Assembly (NCBI GenBank): GCA_001587675.1
Contig: LNGD01000054.1
Coordinates: 1 to 9,678 of the forward strand
DNA: 9,678 bases
Reading direction: 5' to 3'
Source: Candidatus Methanofastidiosum methylothiophilum
GTDB taxonomy: Archaea; Methanobacteriota_B; Thermococci; Methanofastidiosales; Methanofastidiosaceae
The notes beneath the pieces are model-generated. The model was not told the origin of the DNA, did no database searches, and saw only the letters and a list, made by a program, of their open reading frames with translations. Positions 1 through 6,298 of the stretch are shown piece by piece. Each line of letters opens with the position of its first letter. Positions within the stretch are counted from its first letter, which is position 1. Made by a program: the position numbers and the translations under genes.

Positions 1-1
1 T

Positions 2-577
2 TCAAATGAAGAAATAGCTAAGATGGGAAAAGAAGTTGAACTTGAGGTCCAAGGAAGCTCTAGTGGGATTGATCCTGCAGTATCAGCCCTTGGTGGAGGA
101 TTATATTTCAAAAAAGGAAAGATTGAAAGATTTTCTGCACCAAATCTTCCTATAATAGTTGGATATACTGGTGAGAAAGGCAGTACAAAGATTCTTTTAG
201 AAAAGGTAAAGGCCCTGAAGAATGAATACCCAGAAATTATTGACGACATTATGGATGCTATGGAAGAAATAGCAAATCAAGGAAAAAAGATTCTAAGTGA
301 GAATGGCGATTTAAAAGAACTTGGAACATTGATGAACATTAATAATGGTCTTTTAGAGGCAATAGGCGTTTCAACAATGGAGTTATCAGAGCTAGTATTT
401 GCATCAAGAATCTCTGGAGCTTTAGGTGCAAAAATAACTGGTGCTGGAGGAGGGGGGTGCATGTATGCATTAACTCCAAATAAGCAAACAGAAGTTGAAA
501 CTGCAATCAAAATAGCGGGGGGCATACCAATTAAAACAAAAACAACTGATGAAGGGGTGAGGATTGAGCATGAATAA
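2..577 (+). CDS. mvk: Mevalonate kinase, 3' part (5' end outside window)
   Basis: GHMP-family kinase that phosphorylates mevalonate to 5-phosphomevalonate, the entry to archaeal isoprenoid lipid synthesis in the cytoplasm. The frame is open from base 2, so the gene enters from the left; about 191 C-terminal residues are visible of roughly 300 usual for archaeal enzymes. Visible family marks are the segment with SSSGIDPAVSALGGG, whose Asp is the expected catalytic base position, then LPIIVGYTGEKGSTK, and near the C-terminus the glycine-rich GHMP motif KITGAGGGGCMYAL. An internal ATG at 23 is only the first Met in the window and not the start. The stop overlaps the start of the next gene by 8 nt, so the two are probably cotranscribed. 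A related GHMP kinase is possible, but these motifs fit mevalonate kinase well. Confidence 0.9.
   Translation, partial: SNEEIAKMGKEVELEVQGSSSGIDPAVSALGGGLYFKKGKIERFSAPNLPIIVGYTGEKGSTKILLEKVKALKNEYPEIIDDIMDAMEEIANQGKKILSENGDLKELGTLMNINNGLLEAIGVSTMELSELVFASRISGALGAKITGAGGGGCMYALTPNKQTEVETAIKIAGGIPIKTKTTDEGVRIEHE
556..560 (+). promoter_or_regulatory. Ribosome binding site (GGTGA) selecting the ATG at 570
   Basis: GGTGA inside the end of the mevalonate kinase gene lies 9 nt before ATG 570. It lies only 3 nt before the in-frame TTG at 564, too close to serve it. It therefore supports the ATG as the start of the ammonia-lyase gene. Confidence 0.65.
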
Positions 578-1766
578 ATATTATTCTTATCTTAAAAATG
601 AAAGAGCCAGAGATTATTCAGAAAAGAAAGCATCAACTGATTTTGTTTCCCATGTAATTGCAAAAAAGGTAAGGTCAATTTATTCTGGAATGCCTGAATA
701 TGATAGAACGCCTTTGGTATCACTTGATAAATTATCTCAAAAGATTGGTGTCGGAAAAATTTGGGTTAAGGATGAATCCTATAGATTTGGGCTCAATTCA
801 TTCAAATCGCTTGGTGGGATATATGCCATTTATAGAACTTTAGAAGAAATGGCGGGAAGAAATATCTCAATATCTGAGATATTCTCAACATCATTTAAGG
901 AAAAAGTAGGAGATCTTACATTTTCAGCTGCAACCGATGGTAATCATGGACTTGGTGTTGCTTGGGCTGCGATGAAACTCGGTCAGAAAGCTGTAATATA
1001 TCTGCCTAAAGAAACCGTTCCTCAAAGAATAGAAGCAATAAAAAAAACTGGGGCAAAGGCCGTTGTTATAGATGGAAACTACGATGATGCAGTTGAGAAG
1101 ATGGCAAGGGACGGAGAAAAAGAGGGATGGCAAGTAATCTCCGATACTGCATGGGAAGGCTATCAGAATATTCCAACATGGATTATGCAAGGATATACAG
1201 TTCTTTTTGATGAGGCTATGGAAAAGATAAAAGAAAATGATGAAGGCTTACCGACACATATAATACTTCAAGCAGGTGTCGGCTCTTTTTCAGCTTCAGG
1301 AGTTGGCTATTTTAATTCTTTATATGGTAAAAATAGACCTATATCGATAATTGTAGAGCCTGAAGCAGCCTCATGTTTCTACGAATCTATTGAAATAAAT
1401 GACGGAAAACCGCATAGAGCTAAAGGAGATCTTAGAACAATTATGGCAGGACTTTCATGTGGTGTTCCAAATCCTATTGCTTGGGATATTCACTGGGACT
1501 ACTCAGATATTTTTGTTTCATGCAAAGATGAACTTTCAGCACTTTCTATGAGAGTGCTTGGGAACCCGCTGAAAGGCGATAAAAAAATTATTTCTGGTGA
1601 AAGTGGCGCAATTGGCCTTGGAGTTCTAATGACTATTAAAGATGATCTTGAGATAGGAAAGGATTCAAATGTACTATTAATTAGCACTGAAGGAGATACA
1701 GACCCGAAAGGTTATCTTGATGTTGTTTGGGGTGGAAAACTACCTTTAGATATACCTATACAGTAA
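570..1766 (+). CDS. dpaL: 2,3-diaminopropionate ammonia-lyase (PLP enzyme)
   Basis: PLP-dependent fold-type II lyase that degrades 2,3-diaminopropionate to pyruvate and two ammonia (EC 4.3.1.15). From ATG 570 the protein has 398 residues, the length I recall for the E. coli enzyme YgeX. RFGLNSFKSLGG carries the expected PLP-binding Lys (about K79). ATDGNHG carries an Asp (about D123) at the position of the catalytic base known in the family. A glycine loop QAGVGSF lies near residue 235 and STEGDTDPKGY near the C-terminus; both are typical of this family rather than of threonine synthase or cysteine synthase. The start overlaps the mevalonate kinase stop (ATGAATAA). The 3' end overlaps the convergent protease gene by 11 nt. 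The enzyme is mostly known from bacteria, so acquisition by transfer is an inference. Other PLP beta-family lyases are less likely. Confidence 0.9.
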   Translation: MNKYYSYLKNERARDYSEKKASTDFVSHVIAKKVRSIYSGMPEYDRTPLVSLDKLSQKIGVGKIWVKDESYRFGLNSFKSLGGIYAIYRTLEEMAGRNISISEIFSTSFKEKVGDLTFSAATDGNHGLGVAWAAMKLGQKAVIYLPKETVPQRIEAIKKTGAKAVVIDGNYDDAVEKMARDGEKEGWQVISDTAWEGYQNIPTWIMQGYTVLFDEAMEKIKENDEGLPTHIILQAGVGSFSASGVGYFNSLYGKNRPISIIVEPEAASCFYESIEINDGKPHRAKGDLRTIMAGLSCGVPNPIAWDIHWDYSDIFVSCKDELSALSMRVLGNPLKGDKKIISGESGAIGLGVLMTIKDDLEIGKDSNVLLISTEGDTDPKGYLDVVWGGKLPLDIPIQ

Positions 1767-2304
1767 AAACTATTATGGCTCCTATTGCCATCAATAATAT
1801 CCACCATTTTTTTTCATGCCTAAATATTTTGTTTCCATCGAGTGGTCCAAATGGAAGAAGGTTAAAGACACCTATGAAGGCGCTAACGTATGCGACCTGT
1901 GCTAAAAGTGGGATAAATGAAAGACGGTATGAAACAAGAGACACTATTGCAACAATCATATTCGAAAGTGGTCCTGAAAGAGATATTTTTGCGTCTTTTT
2001 TTTCATCGTTTATCCCATATATGTATACTGCACCAGGCGCTGCAAAAACAACGCCCAATGCGAATGACATACCAAGGGCTAGGAGAAGACCAGTTTCCCA
2101 AAGTTTGAATTGTGCAAAATAGCCGTATTTAATAGCTGTGAATTTGTGGGATAGTTCATGTAATAGAAAAGCAGCACCAACTATTACAAAATATTTAGGA
2201 AGCGTTAATACAAATTTAAGAATGCTATTTATATCTCTCAAAAAGAAAATCCCACCAGTAAAAGCGAACCCAAAAGCAATTGACAGAACTGCCCAAGAAA
2301 TCAA
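1756..2304 (-). CDS. Small M50-type (site-2-like) membrane metalloprotease
   Basis: Polytopic membrane protein with the M50 intramembrane-protease signatures. HELSH (residues 49-53 from the TTG at 2304) supplies two zinc-ligand histidines and the catalytic Glu. LLPFGPLDGNK (about 149-159) supplies the Asp ligand in its membrane helix. SLSGPLSN (108-115) is the usual conserved central segment. Several hydrophobic segments cover most of its 182 residues; no PDZ or CBS domain is present. The start is uncertain. TTG 2304 is the first recognised start codon, but the frame is open back to a TAG at 2341-2343 and the upstream codons (TYNFTKNEILELL) resemble the N-terminus I recall for this family. 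Those codons offer no ATG, GTG or TTG before 2304. It is the last gene of the operon, 28 nt after the TraB-family gene. Substrate unknown. Confidence 0.8.
   Translation of the reverse strand: MISWAVLSIAFGFAFTGGIFFLRDINSILKFVLTLPKYFVIVGAAFLLHELSHKFTAIKYGYFAQFKLWETGLLLALGMSFALGVVFAAPGAVYIYGINDEKKDAKISLSGPLSNMIVAIVSLVSYRLSFIPLLAQVAYVSAFIGVFNLLPFGPLDGNKIFRHEKKWWILLMAIGAIIVFTV
1807..1814 (+). terminator. Possible T-run terminator for the rightward transcript
   Basis: A run of eight T on the + strand lies 40 nt after the ammonia-lyase stop, inside the antisense protease gene. Archaeal RNA polymerase can terminate on T-runs without a hairpin. The same bases encode Lys codons of the convergent gene, so the run may be only coding sequence. 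Confidence 0.3.
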
Positions 2305-2332
2305 GAGCTCTAATATTTCATTTTTAGTAAAG

Positions 2333-2986
2333 TTATACGTCTAAATCACCTAAATATTTTTTTATCCCAGAAACATGCCCTGCTCCTACGATAACTAAAA
2401 CCTTTTCCTTCTGTATTCTTTTTAAGTTTTCTGCCATGAACCGATCTCTCTCATCGACAAGTATCTGATAAATGAAGGGATATCTGTCCTTTATTTGATC
2501 AATGAGTTCTTTTGGATTTTCATATGCATAGTCAATTGAATATTCTTCTGATGGAATTATTACATCTTTTAAAATCATGAGCTTTTCTTTAACTCCAACG
2601 TTGTCCATAAGTTTTTGGATTGTAACACTTAGGTCCCTATCTATTAATGCTATTGGGATTCCAAGTGAACGAGCTTCAATTGCTGCCTCAACCATTTCCC
2701 TTCCTGCCATTATTCCAGTTTCACTTGAAACTTTTTTTTGTAGATATGACATGAATAAGAGCAGTAAGGCATTTCTAAATCCAAATTCCTTCATTTCCCG
2801 AAGAGTTGGTTTCCTATCGTCTGCATGTAAAAGTGCATCAAGCCTAATGGGGTCAAGCTCTAAGGCTACAATATCGGGCTTTTCTTCTCGTATAGCCTCT
2901 CTAACCTCAATGACACTTTTCTCAAAAACATGCGCAGTTCCTAGGAGTATGTAAGTTGTTTCTCCTATCTTCAAGAATTCTTTCAT
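2333..2986 (-). CDS. TraB/PrgY/GumN-family protein, short form (putative metalloprotease fold)
   Basis: The family marks are clear. LLGTAHV (GxxH at 16-19) is followed by VALELDPIR with its conserved Glu at 43, DERDRFMA (178-185), and a second GxxH in VGAGHVSGI (201-204). The superfamily, which includes bacterial GumN, enterococcal PrgY/TraB and animal Tiki, is proposed to be metal-dependent proteases; PrgY acts against peptide pheromones. Archaeal members I recall are near 400 residues with a membrane-spanning C-terminal half. This one ends at 217, just after the second GxxH, and shows no clear transmembrane helix. ATG 2986 follows the stop of the upstream protease gene with no gap, with GAGGAT 4 nt ahead as ribosome binding site. 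Its position between two M50 proteases suggests a joint role at the membrane. Substrate and activity are unknown. Confidence 0.85.
   Translation of the reverse strand: MKEFLKIGETTYILLGTAHVFEKSVIEVREAIREEKPDIVALELDPIRLDALLHADDRKPTLREMKEFGFRNALLLLFMSYLQKKVSSETGIMAGREMVEAAIEARSLGIPIALIDRDLSVTIQKLMDNVGVKEKLMILKDVIIPSEEYSIDYAYENPKELIDQIKDRYPFIYQILVDERDRFMAENLKRIQKEKVLVIVGAGHVSGIKKYLGDLDV
2346..2350 (-). promoter_or_regulatory. GGTGA motif near the 5' end of the small protease gene
   Basis: On the minus strand GGTGA lies inside the last codons of the TraB-family gene, 5 nt before an ACG that is the first codon of the open protease frame. No canonical start codon lies at the proper distance in that frame. 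Either the protease uses an unusual start or this match is chance. Confidence 0.3.
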
Positions 2987-4036
2987 TTATATCCTCTTAA
3001 GCGATATTATATCTGAAAACTTTAGAATATCAGTTTTTGTGACAAATCCTATTAACTTTCCATTTTCAACGACTGGAGCCCTACCCTGATTCATTTCAGT
3101 GAATTTTGTGTGGAGATCAAAGACTTCCATATCAGGAGAAGCAACGATGATATCTTTTATCATAACATCAGAAACTTTTGTTTCAATCCATTTTGGCCTT
3201 GGAACAGTAAGAAGCTCATTTATTGTGATAATCCCAATTACTTTGTCTTCAAATACAACTGGGTACCCCTTGTGTCTCTTTTCAATAAGTAAATTTTCAA
3301 ATTCTTCCATTGTGGCATCCGGAGATATTGTAATAACATCTCTTGTCATAAGGTCTTTTACCTTAATTCCCTTCAAGAGAGAGGACATCTGTGTTGACTG
3401 ATATTCGCTCATTCCTCCTATGTAAATGAAAAAAGCTATGATTATAAGCCAAGGATTGTAGAATACGCCAACGAATGCAAAAACTATTGCTAGAGACTGG
3501 CCTATCCTGACCGATAGCTCTGTTGCCTTAAGATAATCCATTTTTGACGAAAGAAAAGCCCTTAGAACTCTTCCCCCGTCCATAGGAAATGCCGGGATTA
3601 TATTAAAGGCACCTAGTACAAAGTTTAGAGACATTACAGTTCTTAAAATTTCTGACAATGACTTTAATTCAACCCAATTAAGATCAAAGTACATTTCAAG
3701 GCCAAATAGAGTTCCTACAAAGAAAAGAGCTATCCCTATAACAATGCTGGTCACTGGCCCTATAACAGCTATGGCAAATTCATGTGATTTAGGTATTGCT
3801 TCCATTTGGGATACTCCTCCTATAGGCAAAAGAGTAATCTTTTTAATCTTAGCACCGTAATGCCTGCCAACTAGTGAATGCGCTAGCTCATGAATTAACA
3901 CAGATACAAATAACAGTATAATAACTATCAAAGGTATAACGCCGAAGAATGAAAATATCAAAAGAAGCAGTAAAAAGGTAATGTGAAGCTCTACTGGAAT
4001 ACCAAATATACTTCCAAATCTTAAACTCCAAGGCAT
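2987..4036 (-). CDS. M50 (site-2 type) intramembrane metalloprotease with C-terminal CBS pair
   Basis: Membrane zinc protease for regulated intramembrane proteolysis, 349 residues from ATG 4036. The N-terminus FGSIFGIPVELHITF is the usual start of this family. The first membrane helices end in the zinc motif HELAH (49-53), then GPVTS (93-97), and NIIPAFPMDGGR (145-156), which carries the third zinc ligand Asp. Two CBS domains follow at about 227-280 and 287-342; such pairs often bind adenine nucleotides and could gate activity. An in-frame ATG at 4120 would add 28 residues, but 4036 fits the family and sits 26 nt from a TATA box, so a leaderless transcript is likely. The stop abuts the TraB-family start. 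It is the first gene of the three-gene operon. Substrate unknown. Confidence 0.9.
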   Translation of the reverse strand: MPWSLRFGSIFGIPVELHITFLLLLLIFSFFGVIPLIVIILLFVSVLIHELAHSLVGRHYGAKIKKITLLPIGGVSQMEAIPKSHEFAIAVIGPVTSIVIGIALFFVGTLFGLEMYFDLNWVELKSLSEILRTVMSLNFVLGAFNIIPAFPMDGGRVLRAFLSSKMDYLKATELSVRIGQSLAIVFAFVGVFYNPWLIIIAFFIYIGGMSEYQSTQMSSLLKGIKVKDLMTRDVITISPDATMEEFENLLIEKRHKGYPVVFEDKVIGIITINELLTVPRPKWIETKVSDVMIKDIIVASPDMEVFDLHTKFTEMNQGRAPVVENGKLIGFVTKTDILKFSDIISLKRI

Positions 4037-4057
4037 AAAACAACTTAGGAAATAATT

Positions 4058-4065
4058 ATTTATAA
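4058..4065 (-). promoter_or_regulatory. TATA box, proximal promoter of the protease operon
   Basis: TTATAAAT on the minus strand is centred about 26 nt before ATG 4036 and preceded by an A-rich BRE-like stretch. This is the archaeal spacing for a transcript starting at or next to the start codon. No ribosome binding site precedes the ATG, which agrees with leaderless translation. Confidence 0.65.
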
Positions 4066-4078
4066 GTTTTAGTTTTGG

Positions 4079-4128
4079 GGGAGCCAAAAAATTTGTACCC
4101 TTTGAGAAGTTTATTCTCATTGGCTCCC
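4079..4128. repeat. Inverted repeat with nested hairpin upstream of the protease operon
   Basis: Perfect 9-bp arms GGGAGCCAA (4079-4087) and TTGGCTCCC (4120-4128) are separated by 32 nt. Inside, TGAGAA (4103-4108) and TTCTCA (4114-4119) form a second 6-bp stem with a 5-nt loop. The repeat lies between the two TATA boxes of the operon. It could be an operator, or an RNA structure at the 5' end of the longer transcript. Confidence 0.5.
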
Positions 4129-4147
4129 AAACTCAAAATATGAGGTA

Positions 4148-4158
4148 TATTTATATAA
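4148..4158 (-). promoter_or_regulatory. Possible distal TATA box of the protease operon
   Basis: TTATATAAATA on the minus strand predicts transcription starting near 4128, the edge of the inverted repeat, about 8 nt before the in-frame ATG at 4120. The core TTATATAA is nearly symmetric, so a rightward promoter cannot be excluded. Confidence 0.45.
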
Positions 4159-4394
4159 TTTTGGTTGCCTAGAATTGAATAATAATTCTAATAAAAGAAT
4201 TTAAGTTATCATTAACAAAAATTTGGGTCAAAATAGATTAATTCAAGAAAGAGCAGATATTTGCCTAAATTTGTAGATTATTAAGGTTGTAGGAAGCCCG
4301 CTGTCCAATCTTTATTATATTAGAACCCTCACAAAAGATGAAATAATTAAATATGATTAGGCCATAGAAAGAATATTTACAAAAGTTAATAAAA
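4159..4394. other. Intergenic region between the tRNA gene and the protease operon, no gene seen
   Basis: AT-rich, with stops in all frames. It holds a small inverted repeat, AGAATT (4171-4176) and AATTCT (4184-4189), and a TTTT just after the tRNA 3' end (4391-4394 on the minus strand) that may end the tRNA transcript. I see no coding remnant I could defend. Confidence 0.5.
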
Positions 4395-4467
4395 CGGACC
4401 AGGGGGGATTCGAACCCCCGACCTATAGCTTAGGAGGCTATCGCCATATCCACTAGGCCACTGGTCC
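4395..4467 (-). tRNA. tRNA-Arg, anticodon CCT
   Basis: A 73-nt minus-strand cloverleaf. The acceptor stem GGACCAG pairs with CTGGTCC over seven base pairs, with discriminator G at 4395. The D arm is GCC/GGC, the anticodon stem ATAGC/GCTAT, and the anticodon loop CTCCTAA has anticodon CCT at 4432-4434, reading AGG (Arg). The T arm is GGGGG TTCGAAT CCCCC. There is no intron and no encoded CCA. TTTT follows directly. The gene lies 11 nt after the stop of the PIN-ATPase gene on the same strand. Confidence 0.95.
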
Positions 4468-4478
4468 CAAATCGGATT

Positions 4479-6284
4479 TTATAGCATTATATATAAGTTT
4501 TTACCATTCATAATTGCGTCTTCTATTTGCTCGGCCATTGGATTTTTGTTAGAAATTTTGACCTTGCCTGATTTTGGAACATTGATTTCATCAAGATAAC
4601 TATCATCGACAAATATTTTGATGTTTTTTCTTGCAAATCTTTTCTCAACGTTTATTAGAATATATTTTTCTCTGAAGTCAACATCTACAGGTATTTTTCC
4701 TTTCTTTTCCTGTGGCTTTTCCATTGGCCTTACATCAATCGAAAATCCGATTGCATTTTCAAGCGATTTTATGTTCTTCCCATCCTTCCCAATAATCGAA
4801 GGAATGTCGTCATTTTTCACATATAATGCAATTCTAGAGTCAGAAACTGCTTCAAGGTCAAATGGAATACCAAGCTCAGCATTCAGCTTTTCCTTTAACT
4901 TTGAAAGAGCAAGTCTTTTCATTGGAGAAGTTTCTTTTCTTTTTGTTTTTAGCGGCATCACAACTACTTGCTCACCGTATGTGTAAATTTCATAAAGAGG
5001 TGTCTTTGTGTAAAAGTCCTTTATTTCGACAATAGGTCTTGCAAGATCAGCTTCGCTCATTCCTTGGGGTACTTTAACTAAGAATTCAAGCTCTAAGACC
5101 TGATTGACTTCACCATTTTTTATGAAAATTACTGTTTCAATCAACTGAGGTATTATACCAAGTTCTATTCTTCCAATAAATCGCTGTATGGCGTCAACAG
5201 GCTTTGTAGCATGGACAACACCGACCATACCAACTCCTGCTAGCCTCATGTCTGCATATATCTTGAAATCATCTGTAACTCTCATTTCATCAAATACTGT
5301 AAAGTCTGGCCTTACCAAAAGTAGAATGTCTCCAGTCTTTGCCATATCCCCTTCAAGCGCAGTATACTGAGTTATCTCAGGTTGGACATTTAGGTCTCTT
5401 GGTTTCTCCATTGTTTTAACAATCTTTTCTTTTGATGCATAAAATTCGGCAATACTCTGGGCAAATGTGGACTTCCCCATACCCGGAGCACCTGCTATTA
5501 GAATGCCTTCGGCAATTTCAAGTCGCTTAATGAGTTGCTCGGGCAAGTTATAATCATCTAAAGTTAATTTCCGAACTGGTCTAACGGCCGTTATTTCAAA
5601 CCTATCGGAAAATGGCGGTGAAGTGATAACTATCCTATATTCTTGTAATTGGACAACGCTTGCTCCTTTTTCATCTAGCTCGATAAAGCTATCCCGAGTA
5701 GTCTTTGCTCTTTCCAAGATATCAAGAGAGATCTCTTTTAACTCCTCTTCGCTATAAATCCTATCAAACTTTTCTAGTGTTACAGAACCAGGTTTTCCCT
5801 TTTTTCGAACGGGTAGCAATCCATCCTTTAGATGGACAGAAAGAGTTTCTGAATCAAAGAAATCTTCAATTCTAAGTTTTACCTTTTTATACGGCTTTAA
5901 GAAAATTGACTGTATACCTTTGGCCTCTGCTATTTCTTTTTGGATTATATCCCCAGTAATCAGTGTCCCACCTAAATCGATTGCAGCCTCTCTTATTATA
6001 GCGTCTATATCCCCTTTTTTTGCACCGGCGATTTCATATTTTGTTGGTCTCTTGCCGTAATAGTCTAAGGGAATAAAAATCTCCTTTGAGATATTGAATA
6101 TAGCCTTTAATTCAGCGATACCTGATATACCCGAGGATTTTCCCTCATTTGCCAGATGCTCAACTTCTGCAACTGTGGCTTCAGCTATTACTATTCTTTC
6201 AAGATCCTTAACAAAATCGGCTTCAAGAAGGAGGGATTTAAACCTACCATCGACTATGACAGAGGTGTCCGGTACTGCTATCAT
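4479..6284 (-). CDS. PIN domain - PilT/VirB11-type ATPase - KH domain protein
   Basis: A 601-residue protein of the archaeal PINc/VapC-type ATPase family. The PIN nuclease domain (about 1-130) shows D6 in VPDTSVIVDG, E41, the GDIDA acidic pair near 92-94, and D112 in LITGD. The ATPase domain (about 235-400) has Walker A GAPGMGKST (265-273), the acidic Walker B region FTVFDEMR (329-335), and a VVHATKP sensor segment with H358, as in PilT and secretion ATPases. A KH RNA-binding domain follows, with IIGKDG at 497-502. The domains suggest an ATP-driven RNA-binding or RNA-cleaving protein rather than a pilus motor; its true role in archaea is not settled as far as I know. ATG 6284 lies 14 nt after the KaiC-like gene, with a weak GTGAT ahead. 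It is the last protein gene of the operon. Family assignment is firm, function is not. Confidence 0.92.
   Translation of the reverse strand: MIAVPDTSVIVDGRFKSLLLEADFVKDLERIVIAEATVAEVEHLANEGKSSGISGIAELKAIFNISKEIFIPLDYYGKRPTKYEIAGAKKGDIDAIIREAAIDLGGTLITGDIIQKEIAEAKGIQSIFLKPYKKVKLRIEDFFDSETLSVHLKDGLLPVRKKGKPGSVTLEKFDRIYSEEELKEISLDILERAKTTRDSFIELDEKGASVVQLQEYRIVITSPPFSDRFEITAVRPVRKLTLDDYNLPEQLIKRLEIAEGILIAGAPGMGKSTFAQSIAEFYASKEKIVKTMEKPRDLNVQPEITQYTALEGDMAKTGDILLLVRPDFTVFDEMRVTDDFKIYADMRLAGVGMVGVVHATKPVDAIQRFIGRIELGIIPQLIETVIFIKNGEVNQVLELEFLVKVPQGMSEADLARPIVEIKDFYTKTPLYEIYTYGEQVVVMPLKTKRKETSPMKRLALSKLKEKLNAELGIPFDLEAVSDSRIALYVKNDDIPSIIGKDGKNIKSLENAIGFSIDVRPMEKPQEKKGKIPVDVDFREKYILINVEKRFARKNIKIFVDDSYLDEINVPKSGKVKISNKNPMAEQIEDAIMNGKNLYIML
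4487..4496 (-). promoter_or_regulatory. TATA box of the tRNA-Arg gene, inside the ATPase coding end
   Basis: TTATATATAA on the minus strand is centred about 25 nt before the tRNA 5' end. It also encodes residues near the C-terminus of the PIN-ATPase protein (LYIML). This would let the tRNA be transcribed independently of the operon. Confidence 0.55.
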
Positions 6285-6298
6285 GAAATCACTAGGGT

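Noticed and set aside
564..569. TTG at 564 as start of the ammonia-lyase
   Set aside because: It leaves only 3 nt after the GGTGA motif and adds two residues; ATG 570 has normal spacing and gives the usual 398-residue length.
1727..2122. Rightward open frame opposite the small M50 gene
   Set aside because: It is antisense to a gene with clear HELSH and LDG motifs, has no ribosome binding site and no recognisable protein character.
4037..4120. ATG 4120 as the main start of the M50-CBS protease
   Set aside because: The 28 extra residues do not resemble the family N-terminus, and ATG 4036 has its own TATA box at leaderless distance. The longer form is kept only as a possible alternative.
4200..4394. 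Possible decayed insertion sequence (IS605-like right end) near GTAGGAAGCCCGCTG
   Set aside because: The resemblance is only a vague recollection; there is no reading frame, terminal hairpin pair or target site to support it.
4479..6284. Naming the PilT-like ATPase as the archaellum or pilus motor (ArlI)
   Set aside because: The N-terminal PIN and C-terminal KH domains define a different archaeal family, and no ArlJ-type platform gene is adjacent.
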